From: Parelaphostrongylus tenuis
Lineage: Eukaryota > Nematoda > Chromadorea > Rhabditida > Metastrongylidae
Direction: 5' to 3'
Length of the DNA: 64,000 nt
Assembly: GCA_019055375.1 (NCBI GenBank)
Contig: JAHQIW010004555.1
Coordinates: 372,001 to 436,000 of the forward strand
Of the stretch, positions 46,001-57,589 are shown in pieces. Position 1 is the stretch's first letter. Every line of letters begins with the position of its first letter. A program made the translations under genes and the position numbers. The notes under the pieces were generated by a model. The model was not told where the DNA came from. It ran no database searches and saw only the letters and a list, made by a program, of their open reading frames with translations.

Positions 46001-47175
46001 AAATAGGGGATTAATAGTGACGCGTGTAGCTCTGACGAGGTGGGTATCACCGCCGAAACGTTCATAAGCCACTCACGTACCAAGCTCGAAAGGGATTTGG
46101 ACACTCTCGCAACATATATTGAAATAATTATAGAGAGGTTATGGAACAGAGAACAGTCGATTGAGAGGCTCTCACACGTCATATTCGACCAAAGACGAAG
46201 AAAGACAGGAACGTTCTTGCAAGGAGTTTTCTCATACGAGAGATGGCATCAATTTAGTCCAATTTCTCTAAAATCGTAAAATTTATTCCCTAAGAAGATT
46301 ATTCAAACACGAAATTTACCTTTTGGATGGCGTAGGAAAGGGTTTTCTTTGGAATCAACAATCCCGTTCCAAAGCCTCATATTTTCCTTTGGCAAGTATT
46401 CTGAAAAAACATTCTGTATATCAGGTGGATGCGAACGAGTAAAGGAGCACACATTGATAGAAATTTCTAATTACTGGCAACATCCAAGAAGAAATCTTAT
46501 GTGTCTCGAAAAAAAAATAGTAAAAACGATAAAGCTCTCGGCGCTGATCAATCCCTGACAGATGCGCCATGCATTCGCCCTTACCTAACATCGTCTGGGA
46601 TGACTGAATGCATATCTGTCCTTTGCTATGACTCGCGATGGTCCATCGATGTATTACAAGGTTGCCTCCTCTCAGACAAGTCTGACAGCAATTCACACAC
46701 CTCGAAGGGATGGAAGGCTTGATGATCTTTTAGCGAGGGGTCTAACCATCAACCATGGGTTAATCAGTCATGTGTGCCGCAAACTAGCCACCACGCCATG
46801 AACGCTATTCCTATATAACCTAGGAATGGACAACCGAGATTGGCAGTACCCAGAAAGGGCACGTTTCATAGGAAAATCGACCATATTCTTACAAACAAAA
46901 ACGTGGCTCGCTAACGCCTCAGTGGTTTCCGGATTCTTACATTATGTATCACCGCTCTATATTTGTAGAAAATCGATTCAGTCACAAACTGGAGGAACAG
47001 TCAAAACTTACGCTATCGAATGATTGGTAGTAGTGTAATAACCGAGCGCTGTCCGGCGAGAAGTTTGCGCTTGTGAATTATGATTATATTTTGAACTTTA
47101 CAGCATTACAGAAATATCTTTGGAAAGCCCGTCCACGTACACGGATAGTTCGAGATGTAAGCTTTCAAAATACTG
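43046..47175. repeat. Diverged segmental duplication, copy 2
   Basis: Counterpart of 1430-5765. A local tandem expansion occurs at 44695-44775 (GGTTTATAGG units). Otherwise nothing beyond the hammerhead-like core (46027-46062), a decayed SINE-3 (46555-46800) and an F5 arm (47040-47180) is recognised. Confidence 0.85.
46027..46062 (+). ncRNA. Hammerhead-like core in duplication copy 2
   Basis: CTGACGA, stem II GGTGG/CCGCC with one wobble, GAAACGT. The stem II change relative to copy 1 (C-G there, U-G-type pair here) keeps pairing. Stem III could be ACGU; stem I is not found. Confidence 0.35.
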
Positions 47176-47335
47176 ACATTCTTCATGAAATTTCTTGATA
47201 GTCTGTGCTACAAAATGCAAATGAATCTATGGAGAGTTTTTCAAACAGAAATGAAGCAATCGTAGAAAATCAGATATTGGAACTAGCCACTAGTTGCACA
47301 GTGATTTCTCAGTCTGTGGAAGGAATTCTGCTCTG

Positions 47336-47560
47336 TCAAGATCCTTGTCGTCTCATTGTTGTCTTGTTCCTGAAATAAGGAGATAGAACACAAGAAAACC
47401 CACTAAAAAGCCAAACCTTACAGTCGACTTTTTGAGACCCCGTTAATAATACAATCTGGCAATGCATTCTATGCCTTTCACGAGATGTGTTAGAACAGTG
47501 GTCTGGAAGGTTTGTCACATATACCAACGTAACAGCTGTACGCCATATTGACAATCAACC
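47336..47560 (-). CDS. Possible exon with cysteines
   Basis: Two frames look partly coding: one with HCSNTSRERHRMHC and DCK before a GTTTGG donor, another with YSCYVGICDKPSRP before a stop. A good acceptor (TTCTTTCAG) lies at 47569-47577, but neither frame is fully consistent with it. Possibly a broken exon of the gene whose exons lie at 48560-48966 on the same strand. Confidence 0.2.
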
Positions 47561-47944
47561 ATTCTGAAAGAACGTCGCGGTAGCTGTTTCATCGTAGGAT
47601 GACTGTAAAAAGTTCGTCATCGATTCCTTTCCGTAGGGTACGCTCCTGGGGAACTGACTGAACGAAGAGGCACCGTGCAACTGACAAGGGTGTAAACCCG
47701 AAACAAGTGTTTTGCACTGTAGAAGTGTCCATAACACCCATATAAAATGAATTCAGATTACCCAAAATTACCTAGGATTCACAGAAAGGGATCGTAGCAA
47801 GAACATTCTGTTGATAAATGCGTCTCGGCAGCATATTTCCGTATGGCAAGTACACTAAATAGGGCGCCCAACAGTGAACGCATGTCGCTTTTCAAACAAA
47901 TCTGATAGTAATTCATTGATTATGAAGAGTGAATGGTACTTTTC

Positions 47945-48480
47945 GTTGAGACAGTGTTAGCAATAATTTGAAAGCTACGATTTCTTGCTACAGTCCGATG
48001 CCGCCGGTTTTCAAATAGACCCATTTGCAAAATCCACACAAAACCATGTCTCAGACGCGCAAATTTCTCGCCGGACATAGCTCTTTCTTCGGACTAAGAG
48101 CGATCGTTCGATAGAGTAATGGTTGCTAATTCCAACGCTGTGCTTATTTTCTTGAAAGACTTCTTCTCCGAGATGCAGCAGGGAAAATAAGATTGAATTT
48201 GCATGCTGCGCGCATTCCGCTGCTCCACTGCAGAGAAGCGGTCTTCAGAAAATAAGTCTAGTGTCGGGATCAGTGAACCTTACGTTATCGACTAATTACT
48301 AACGGTCTGAGAAAGAGCTCTGTCTTGCGAGAAAATTGCGTAGTGAAACATGAATGTTTTCCTTTTATTGAAGGGCTACAACGAAGCCTTTCTAAGAAAC
48401 CGGCTACGTAAAGCGGTAGTCGGATATTTAAGCTTTCGTGAGGTTAATAATACTCTTATAGGAGGCTTGTGTCTAGCAAG
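47945..48480. mobile_element. F5 foldback element
   Basis: The left arm (CGCAAATTTCTCGCCGGAC, then AGCTCTTTCTTCGGAC) is repeated inverted on the right (GAAAGAGCTCTGTC, then GCGAGAAAATTGCG), around a centre near 48200. Solo arms occur elsewhere in the window. No hammerhead boxes were found in it. Confidence 0.65.
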
Positions 48481-48559
48481 TGAGGTCGGATATTCATGAT
48501 CCCCTCAATATCGAAAACAATCTAAAGATAAAGAAAAAAAACAGGACTTCTCAACTCAC

Positions 48560-48966
48560 TGCATTTTTATGGTACGAAACACCTTCAAGTTCTCCCGCTC
48601 CTTGTTGACTCGTGATGACTTTTTGGTATATAGTATCTCTGTAGTCATCGTGACGTTTTCCACGTCTTGGAGGTAGTGATTGCTTGACAGGCTGAAGTAG
48701 AAGAGAAAACTCAGTATTTTTTAAGACTGGTCAACAAATCCAATTTCAAAAAGAGCGACGCTTTTTTTTGCCTTCTGATGACCAAAAGAGATGTGATTCA
48801 GCCGAAAACGGTTGCACTTACATGCCAAAGTTCGGTGATAAGTTGACGATCCTCGGCACAACTGTTGTCATAGTTGTGGCCATAAAGCTCACGAAATCTT
48901 CTTGATCCTTCCCTCAAAAACCAAGACCAAAATGGGGTTCTTTTCGATCTTCCCATCCTTACTCTG
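48560..48966 (-). CDS. Unrecognised two-exon gene fragment
   Basis: Exon 48822-48966 (one base plus 48 codons) ends in phase 0 at GTAAGT; exon 48560-48691 (44 codons, phase 0) starts at a TACTTCAG acceptor and ends at GTGAGT. Intron 130 nt. The product reads RTPFWSWFLREGSRRF near its start, then DNSCAEDRQLITELWH, then a basic PPRRGKRHDDYRD stretch. Phase agreement across three splice sites and an even composition make this a real gene piece; earlier and later exons are not found. No family recognised; no membrane segment seen. Confidence 0.6.
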
Positions 48967-50280
48967 CTAAATGCTGACACTATGGAACAATACATGATGC
49001 TCTATAGCTTCGACGTGACTTATGAGCATAGACTCGTATGAAAAAATATTGAAAACTCTAGTTTTCAACTGAAGAAACATGACATTGCATAGAGGACAGA
49101 AGAGGTGCTGGTATAATGTGGTTATCGGGGTGCATTTTTCAGCCATCTAAGGAGAGGACCTATTTTTTTCCCTTTTACAAAATTTTCAGATTAATCGGAA
49201 GCTTCAATCTCAACATTTCCAATAACTTGTTTAGTTATTGGACAAGTCTTCTTAAAGCGCTATAAGAGCAAAAATTAGATTGAGCTTCTCACTCGGAGCG
49301 CAATGGATTACATTTCAGTATCCTAGGCATAGGATGCTTAGGGTTAGGCTTAATAGCAGGTTCGTTTGCAATTAAAGAATTAGAATAGAAAGCCTAAGCC
49401 CATGGAACGATGGAACAAAGTAGCTCCCACAGTCCTGATATAAGAAACTGGTTCTTTCGGTTTGAAAGGAAGACACGAAAATCCGACCTCATTCACTGGA
49501 CAGAAACTTTTCATAGGAGTGTTAGTAATCATTCGGAAGCCTGATCTATGGCTAAACCCCACCTGACCGGTTTTCGGAAGAACCTTTTTTGACGTTAGTA
49601 TGCAGGAAATCCTTTGTGCTTCACACCCGCATATAAACCACGGGAAAAACTTTCTTTCAAACTTTTAATAATCATTCTGTTAGGTAGGGTGGTCTTTGGC
49701 CAATTCACGTGCCACTGGGTGAGGCAGCAAAGTCGGCTGACGCTATAATCGGTCGACTTCCCATCGCTTCTATGAAAGTGCGATCTTTGTTATTTAATCA
49801 AGAATTGTTTCGCCATTTTAAAAGATAAAGTTCAGATAAAACGTATGATGTTGCTTCAGGCAAACTTTAAATGCCTTTGCTTTCTTGAATATGAATAAAT
49901 CGATCATAATTATGGTCACTTTGATAGAAATCAAAAGGACAGAGTACCCTATTTACTTCCATCATATGCCCGGAAATCGATCGATCATCGCAGCTCACCT
50001 TATCGCCTCACCAGCTGCCCGTGAATCGGCCAACGGCCAACTGCTGGCGCAGCATGAATCAATCTTATATTCCGTGCTGCGTTGCAGAAAAACGGTCTTT
50101 TGAGGATTTAAGCAAAGCGTTGGAATCAGCAAATATTACGCAAGCGCGTGTGGAACAGAATTTTAATCTTGAATTTACGACGTTATAGACGGGTCTTTTT
50201 GAAAACCGGTAAAGTAGTGCTTTGGCTAGCGATCAATGCTTTCGAGTAATCACTAGCACTCCTTCGCAAAGTTTCTCGCC
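48967..50280. other. Repeats and unassigned sequence
   Basis: 49440-49600 shares a CCGACCTCATTCACTG-type block with 57505-57570. 50050-50290 matches the F5 element. The ORFs at 49380-49562 and 49885-50103 overlap these repeats and are not called. Confidence 0.45.
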
Positions 50281-50285
50281 ATCTA

Positions 50286-50492
50286 ATGACGAAAATGAAT
50301 GAACCACAGAATGAGGGAGAGACAATGGAGAGAGAAAGAGAGCGAGAGGGAGAGAGTGAACGGATGATGAACTCAGTGAACGGACGGCAGAATGAGGGAG
50401 AAAGGGTGGGAGTGAGAGGGGGGAGGGGAGAGGGAAAAAGAGAGAGAGAGAGGAGAGTGAGAATAAGAGAGAAACTGAGAGAGACTGACTAA
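50286..50492 (+). repeat. GA-rich purine tract
   Basis: About 200 bp of GAGA-like sequence on the plus strand. The apparent 68-codon ORF of Arg, Glu and Met is a product of the repeat. Confidence 0.9.
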
Positions 50493-50654
50493 ATGAACGA
50501 CAGAATCAGAGACACACTACCATTGAGGACGGTGCGCATTGCCACATACACACGTGTGAGCGCAGACGAAGAGAGTCGCAGCACTCTTATCTGATACGAA
50601 CCCTTCTGCGTCCATGACCTGGCGTAGCACGGTGAGTTCGAGTGATTTCAGTAG

Positions 50655-51165
50655 TTCACGGATGGGGGGATTTGGCCGAGTGATTGTGGTGCACGGGATA
50701 TACCCCTCTGTAGAGGAATCGACGCCGAACAGAAGATCACTGGAAGACAGGCAACAATATCCGCGACACTGTAGCGATCACAGTCGAGTGTTGCAGGTGA
50801 CGGGAGAAATCCATATCCTAGCCTCGATCGTTTATATAGACCTCTGGCAGGAAGCGTGACAATCTGATAACAATGATAACGCGTTTGGTCCCGTAAGCAC
50901 TCAATAGTGGTCACTGCAGTGTCGGGGGATTTATTCAGCCGACTATTAGTGATCTGCTGTTCGGCGTTAATTCCTTTATACAGGGATATATCACCATGAG
51001 ATCGGCTGGACCATGCAAGATTGTGCTACTGAGTAGTACGAAAGGACGAAACAGGCGCCTGTCCAGCACTATATAAGTGCTCTTATGAGACCTCATAACG
51101 GACTGAAACACGTTATCATGCCATCAGATTATCAATGTTTTAAGAGAGGTCTATATAGACGAGTC
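50655..51165. mobile_element. F2 element with SINE-like left junction
   Basis: Starts near a GGCCGAGTGATTGTGG block (SINE-2-like head) and runs to the TATA-like box GAGGTCTATATAGACGAGTC at about 51145. Inverted halves are shown by TCGACGCCGAACAGAAG and CTGCTGTTCGGCGTTAA. It carries one hammerhead. Confidence 0.65.
51023..51069 (+). ncRNA. F2 hammerhead motif with 12-base palindromic stem III
   Basis: Stem I GUGCU/AGCAC after an A-C mismatch, box CUGAGUA (G8 to U), weak stem II GU/AC, GAA, stem III ACAGGCGCCUGU (perfect 12-base palindrome), C17. The same palindrome survives at 61880-61891. The G8 change should be inactivating. Confidence 0.55.
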
Positions 51166-51489
51166 GGCATCCATTTCTGCTCCGTCTTGCAGATGATTTG
51201 AACGGAGAGGGTTTCGTTTAGCAAGAAAAAAAAAACCAGAATAAGGAATACAGGAGTTCGATTCACCTCTGAGACCGCTTAATCCTCAAGGTACAGCCGT
51301 TGAGGGGATGCGACGCAGCGCTTGTCGGTCGCGCAGCGGTCGGCTCTGTCGAAATGCTGACGGAGCGCGTTGTCTTCACAATATTGTACTTTCGTGATGA
51401 AATCCACAGTTTTGTCGCCACTTTACTTAAGGGATTTATGGTCAGTATAAGGGATAAAAGGGTGAAGCTCTCTCCGTTCACGAATCCTT

Positions 51490-51745
51490 AAAGAGGCACC
51501 ATGCGTTCGCCCTCGATTTTTGACTTCGGTTGTGGTGATTTAGCCCATATCTGGCCTTTACATTGACTCACGTAGGCCTCGCGCTGTTTCGAGTAGCGCT
51601 GCTTATCCTCCCAGAGGAATTTGAGACCAGTCTGGTGGTACCAGTCTACCGATCGCGGAGGGATGGAGGGCTTGATGAGCCATGAGCGCGAGATCGAACC
51701 GCCGACCTCGTGTGCGACGCAGAGCACCTCTAACCACACTGCGCC
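51490..51745 (-). repeat. SINE-3, tRNA-derived
   Basis: On the minus strand it starts GGCGCAGTGTGGTTAGAGG (A box) and has GGTTCGATCTC (B box) about 37 bp on, then a unique body ending near GCATGGTGCC. This is the best-preserved SINE-3; older copies lie in the segmental duplication. Confidence 0.7.
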
Positions 51746-52102
51746 GCATGCGCTCCTATGATCATAAGTGATAAAATATCGTAGAAAAATCTCAACAAGA
51801 CTACTTCTGACTATAACATGTCAGAAACAAGCAAAAAATCGTGAGTTGTTGGCCCAAAACTATACTGTGAATTGCATGCGATGCTTCTTCATCGATAGCT
51901 CTCAAAATGTTTTTCAATTATCAGTGCAGTTTTAGAGCTGAGAATTCTACAGTGGTGCAGATTAATATTGTTCTACTGGCTTATGGATATTAACTTCTAT
52001 ACAAACACCTAGACTCTGTTATGAGCATTAACTATCGCTGTAACCTTTGTCGCTAACTAAGCACACTATTTTTTGTGCCTCATTTAATTTTTTCTAGTTC
52101 AG

Positions 52103-52386
52103 TATGCCCTCGAGATGTCTTCCTTTATATCGTCCCGCTAGAAACTAATCAAATAACTCAGCCGAGACCACGTGTAGGCTGTTTTGGTGCATTAGTACAC
52201 GTACATAGTACAGAGACACCAGAACTCAGATCTAGCGAGGAAGAAAACGCACCCTTCGCAAGAAGTAGCTCTGAGGACAGTGAAGAAAACGATGCCACAT
52301 ATGGCATTTCGATCACTATCGTTGTCGTGTGTGGCTGGCCCAGCGCTGTGGTGTCGCCCAGAATTCCACCCTTCGATGAGCGTTGA
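52103..52386 (+). CDS. Possible terminal exon, acidic protein
   Basis: A TTTTTTCTAGTTCAG acceptor is followed by an open frame (phase 2 start) to TGA. It contains a serine/glutamate-rich stretch (RSSEEENAPFARSSSEDSEE) and then a short hydrophobic run (ISITIVVVCGW). Upstream exons were not found and no family is recognised. Confidence 0.35.
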
Positions 52387-52485
52387 GAGGGTGTTCAGAG
52401 CTCAGGTGTGAGGAACTAGTTGCCTACTACGCAATTTCCGTGAAGGATATTTGGGAGTTAACTGTGGAATAGGCAAATATTTAAA

Positions 52486-53234
52486 TTAGGTATTCTCATA
52501 AGTTTTGGCACCAAAGCAATAAACACAAAATTTATCAAACAGAAGCATTTGCAAGTGCTTAAAACACAATTCATACTACGCTCCATCAGCCTGAACACAT
52601 CTCTGCCATCTCTCAGGTAACAAATCAGTGCCACGCTCATAGAACTCGTCATCTTTGAATTCAGGGAAAGTTGTCAATCTTCCACGCAAACGATTGATGT
52701 CTCGAATTTCTTCTTGCTCAGGAAGTGATCCAGTGACTGGAAGAGGCGATAGTCAGACGGCGACAAGTCGAGACTGTACGGCGAGTAATCCAACAACTCC
52801 CAACTCAGTTCGGTCGACTTCCGCTTTGTCAGTACGGCAACTTGCAGCCTTGCGTTGTCTTGAAGCAGCAAGATCGCCATGACGTCGATGTGGCAAGGCC
52901 CGATTGCAGCGGTATAAATCCTTGAACCTCTGCACGATTGATGTACTCTCAGGTGGTCTGTGTATAGCGTGCCAATTCGTATTTGTAAAGCGACAGACTG
53001 TGATAAAGACTTCTCTGAATGGTCATAATGTGATAACTATGAACAAATTTATAGCAAAAGAAAACTCAGAAAATGCTGCACAAAGCCGTGTTGATTTGTT
53101 GCCTGAGAGATAAAAGAAATGTGTTCAGTCTAATGGCGCATACTTTGAGTAGGGTTGTTAAGCAATTTTATTTACTTTTGATTAATAAATTTGGTTTTCA
53201 TTACTCTACTGTCAAAACATATAAGAAGACTTAA
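52486..53234 (-). mobile_element. Mariner element, internally deleted and decayed
   Basis: Ends TTAGGTATTCTCATAAGTTT and, inverted, TTAAGTCTTCTTATATGTTT. On the minus strand 52674-52880 encodes LLQDNAR, then WELLDYSPYSLDLSPSDYRL, the second and third acidic residues of a D,D34D transposase. A frameshift then leads to LPERWQRCVQADGA, the usual mariner C-terminus, at about 52560-52610. The N-terminal part is deleted. Confidence 0.85.
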
Positions 53235-54090
53235 TAGCAGACAAAAAGACGCTGGCTGAGAAGAGATGATGGTCGATTAAATGGGAAAATTTTATGGGTT
53301 TTGCCTCAAAATGACCATTTTTCAGTTTTCACATCTTCCCAACTAGTACATCAGTTATCGGCATTTTGCGAAAGCCCCCACACCGTCGGAGGCTATGTTT
53401 CGGTAGATCGCCAATTAAATTTTTTTTTAAGAAGATTGAAAAGACTCTTAAGCATTCGCCGGACTGTGAGAAGTTCCCGACAAAGGGCAGACTGTAGAAC
53501 ATATGCCCCGTGTCAGATCTTGTCGGTAGGATTATATAGCTTTATAGGGACCAGGTGGAAATATGCGCAGTGCTGAGTTGACGATGCTCTCTGAAGGAGA
53601 TCTGTGCTCCAAAAATAAGATAAGTTGTTGCTTCTTGATTGAATATTTTAAGCAAAACGTTCCACAATATCAGTAATATGGAACATGGGTTAGGAATATG
53701 CAAATTTTCTGGACAATCAATCCTTAAAATATGTATGCAAATTCTTTTGACGTTAACTCAGGATATGAACTACCGCCATCCCGCATGAGTCTTCTCTAGG
53801 AGCTGTACATTGTGGAATATATGGTTTCGAGTTGTATTTATATGACACAAGCAATGAGGATGAGTAGTAAAGGCTTAAAAGTATGTGCTTCTTCGACGAT
53901 GAAGCCTTCGTAGCAAAAATTTATTGGGGCACGTGATATATTCTTCATGATTTTATGTGTACAGATGACAAATTTTTCTATTCTTCCGCAGCGATGAAGA
54001 TTCACTTGAAATGAAAAACATAATAGGTACTAATGAACAAATTATGATTTATTCGTTCCATTTATTTACGCAACGTTAAAACAATTTTTT
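53235..54090. other. No recognised feature
   Basis: A 91-codon plus frame at 53301-53576 has no splice or homology support. The rest is AT-rich. Confidence 0.35.
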
Positions 54091-54094
54091 CCGT

Positions 54095-54275
54095 TTTTTT
54101 TGCAAGAGTCCCGGAACTTCTAGCACTCGATTCTTATTTCATTATTACTCTATCTTCTTGAATGACGTAGAATACTGGACAAGCATGTCTCCTTGCAATA
54201 TCGAGGAGGGCGTGGAGGCCGACTCTACGCTCTCCTCAACGAGCATCACAACCACTCGGAAACGGCACCCCAAGT
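54095..54275 (-). repeat. SINE-2 copy
   Basis: Minus-strand head CCGAGTGGTTGTGATGCTCG, body with TGCAAGGAGACATGC, and end GCTAGAAGTTCCGGGACTC. Together with 32785-33005 it defines the family's full length of roughly 190-230 bp. Confidence 0.65.
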
Positions 54276-55530
54276 AAAGGAACTAATGAATGAAATTTGT
54301 ACTTTGCGGAATCTTCATAAATAAATCACTTTGTCGCTTCATTTGACATGTAAAAAAAGACGTGTTTCTTGCATTTTTTCCAAAGTTGTGGTAGTCGTTC
54401 GACAGCTTAGATCACGATAAATTCAATAGGGTATTTCATTTCTCAAACGGCATTTCTATTGCGCTGTAATTTTTTAAAGGAATGCTGTATTTCACACTCA
54501 AGAATTTTTGTTGGACAACGTTTTTTCCGTCAAGTTATCAGTATTAATACGATAGCACAATTCTCGATGATGTCGGTGATGTACTTGGCTTTTGAAAAAG
54601 AATTTTCAAAAGAGTCGAAACATTGTCTCTCACCAATTCGGAACATTTTCGTTATCCGCATCCTATTTCAGTCATCTGGAAAAAAGCGCGCTTTCTCATT
54701 TTCCTTAAGAGTGTTGTGATCATTTAATAGCTTTAATGTCATTTTCAGTGTTACATGCTTTATTCCTGAAAAAGCTTTTTTTTTGAAATGCGCTTTAGGA
54801 GTGAAAATGGAAAGAATGAGAACTTGAAAAGTGACGAATGCCGACATCACTTGCTTTCTCATTTCATCTTTCGTTTCATTAATGATCGTCCTACTGTAGT
54901 AATCTCAGACATTATTTTCGGATGTCCCGATTTCGAGAGCAAAAACGAAGAGTCTTGATGTCTGTTATCGATTCGTCTTCATCAGGTGGATCTAGTTAAT
55001 GGCGTCGTATACCATCTCAATAGAAAAGATAATGGTTGTAATCAGGTTTCACTGGATTCTTAAGGACATCCTGATGAGGATGGGGAACCTCTCAATATTT
55101 CACATGGAAACTAATCTCCTGCTTCGAGTTTTATCTACTCAAGACGTTTGATATTTTCACTCGCAAACGATATCATCGATGTCAAGACTTCATTCGATTT
55201 TTTTCTTAGTGCGCTCATAGTTGCATTCTAGAATTTCTAAAAGAATTTCTAGCTTTCAGCTAAGTATTATTGGCGAAATAAGACGCTTTCGAACGTTAAT
55301 TGTGTAGTTGACTTTGTCATGTTGACTGTTGACTATTTTTAGTGATTTGACTTTGAATGCTAGAAATAAACTGTGCCTACGTTTTTCCAACAAATCCTCA
55401 AGATGATGTGTTACTCTATATGTTTATATATCATACCTGTTGCATTACTTTTTGAATTGAAATTTTCAGTGTTAAAGACAAAAATTCTTCTTAATTCAAA
55501 CGCTCTGTAACGGTGAGATCAAGATACAAA
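54276..55530. other. AT-rich stretch, nothing supported
   Basis: The frames at 54459-54719 and 54668-54862 overlap on opposite strands and show no coding features. Confidence 0.35.
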
Positions 55531-55534
55531 TATG

Positions 55535-55650
55535 CCTAGTGATGTTGAATGATGTGAAAAATATTTGCGTCATCCGTGACTCGAACTCGCATTTCACCCT
55601 ATCCGAGGGCGCGCTCTCTGATCCGTTCTACTATCGACTCCTGTTTTTGC
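55535..55650 (-). repeat. SINE-1 copy
   Basis: On the minus strand: A-box-like AGTAGAACGGATCAGAGAGC, B box GAGTTCGAGTCAC, tail CACATCATTCAACATCAC. Confidence 0.6.
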
Positions 55651-55809
55651 CACAACTCTTTCTAAATAAAATAAAAAACAAGTTTGTCTTTACCATATGT
55701 ATCCAGTATCTGTCAGCGTAACTAGGTTCAATGGCGATATCGACTACCTAAACCAAACCGCTGACAGTTGGTTGACAGATACATGCATTGATGCGCTGTA
55801 GCCTAAAAA

Positions 55810-55925
55810 GAGTGGTGACAAAACAGGCGTCGGCAGCGCAGCGGGTTGGAGTACGCGACCCTGGACAAAATAAAATGCGGGTTCGAGTCCCATCTGGCGT
55901 AATATTGTGCACATCACTCAAGAGT
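55810..55925 (+). repeat. SINE-1 copy
   Basis: A-box region GGCAGCGCAGCGGGTTGGAG, perfect B box GGTTCGAGTCC, tail CACATCACTCAAGAG. The acceptor-stem ends do not pair, so it is not a tRNA gene. The 88-codon frame across it is spurious. Confidence 0.65.
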
Positions 55926-56038
55926 GTCCTAGTTTTTCCCAATAATTTCGCTAAATATCAAAAGGCACAGCTCTGTCATCTGGCAACTTATGAGGTATCA
56001 CAAGGTTCAACTTTTGTTCTGACTATTCTTTCATCATG

Positions 56039-56317
56039 TCAACGTACGCTGTGAAATACAACCACAATAACTGAGAAAGCCTGATCGCCGGCCGGATCAA
56101 AGCCACTTTTGGTAAATCCTACCCATATCTCGGTTTTTTTGTGATTTTTTTTTAGTTCGTACCTTGCCGTAGAAAAAGAGTGAGCATAAAAGTTGAACAT
56201 TGTGATTTTGATTACAGCTTCAGCTTGACTAAGTCCATTGCCGATTTGTACTTCCCAGAGCAATTCCTCTGACGGGTGATTGCTACGAGTATGTTTTATG
56301 TTTGGGGTTAAACATGA
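56039..56317 (-). CDS. Possible exon, family unknown
   Basis: A strong acceptor (ACCTTATCTCAG) opens a phase-0 frame reading HPSEELLWEVQIGNGLSQ and then AEAVIKITM, running to TGA at 56039. A donor GTACGA at 56162 is an alternative end. The stretch before that donor looks more protein-like than the rest. Neighbouring exons are not found. Confidence 0.35.
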   Translation of the reverse strand, partial: SCLTPNIKHTRSNHPSEELLWEVQIGNGLSQAEAVIKITMFNFYAHSFSTARYELKKNHKKTEIWVGFTKSGFDPAGDQAFSVIVVVFHSVR

Positions 56318-56977
56318 CTGAGATAAGGTAAAGCAAAAATCCCCGAACATATGTGTCTCCCGTCTAAAAATATTCGCATTTTATGTAGTGCTACGATAAC
56401 CATGCATTCAAACGGGGATCGTTGACTGTAAGTAGTGAGTAATCGAAGACTATATTCTGCCTAGTCGCCTTTACATCATACACCATTCACACCCTCCTTA
56501 CCGACTTCAAAATGCAAATCTTTCTTCCGAGTTGGCGGCAAAATGAAATTGTCGTTTCCATGGATAGCACATGAGGAAGTCAAAAAAAGAGGCATCGAGG
56601 TACACAAAGAATGTGTTCTGAGCGCAACTAGACAATGTCTTGTTCATTGAGGTCCACTAAAGTACTTCCCCTGTCAGAGATGTCGTCAGTAATGCTTGAA
56701 GATCTCACCTCAACGTGCGGTTAGGTGGAACACTGAGTATTCGGCTGCTCTTGGAAATAACACGTTTTTTAAGTACCATATGTAACAATTACTATTTATC
56801 GATAATGTACGTAATAACTTCAGCATAAAACATATGTGGCTTGCACGAAGACGAAAATGATTTACTTTCCCAAGTATGAGCTAATATATGTGGACTCATA
56901 GTGGAAATGAAGAACTCCAAAAAACTGTAGATCATTGCTGGCAGTACACAGCTGGGTTCTTCTAGGGATTAAATTTA

Positions 56978-57108
56978 TCAGTCTTCTTCCGCTCCAATCG
57001 CGATCATATCCCATGCAGTGATGCCGGCGACAGAGTCGTATATCATTATTAAGTATGCGAGGATGTCCTCAGATGTATTACCTGTGTGTTCTGAATGCAA
57101 TGAAGATT
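56978..57108 (-). CDS. Possible terminal exon, family unknown
   Basis: A CATGTTTTAG acceptor is followed (phase 2) by 42 codons to TGA, reading HTGNTSEDILAYLIMIYDS and ending in an acidic GAEED. Compact and even in composition. It could belong to the same gene as 56039-56317, but this exon ends in a stop upstream of it in transcript order, so two genes or a relic are needed. Confidence 0.3.
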
Positions 57109-57589
57109 CTAAAACATGGAGTTCTCGGATATTAACAAATTCGAAGTAAAAATAACAGTTGAGAAGAACTAATGAATACTCTTGAAGTAACACGAAGCAG
57201 TTTCTTCTAACGCCTATCAAGTTTTCAATGCCTTATGTTTATTTATTATCATAAAGTTACTGAGTAATTTGAAAAAATCGATGCTATAATATCGTTTTGT
57301 CGTCTATATTTCCATGCCTCCCAATCTTTTTTTTTACTCGTTTACTTTTTCGAATGTGTTTTTCACGAATCCTTGCGATTAAGTTCAAAATCGGAAGGAA
57401 AAATCACTAATAAGAAAGCAATAGAGTTGATCAAGTTATCATGGAGGACACTGAAAACCGGCCTAGAATGGACCATAAAATTGGGGTACTTCTGTTTTGT
57501 AAGACGACAAATGAATATTCGACCTCATTCGCTAAGCAGGAATTTTTCATAGGAATTAGCAATTATTCGAAAGCCTAAATTTGCGTGGC

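Noticed and set aside
50286..50492. ORF of Arg, Glu and Met
   Set aside because: Translation of the GA-rich tract.
55820..55890. True tRNA gene
   Set aside because: Perfect B box, but no closed cloverleaf; belongs to SINE-1.
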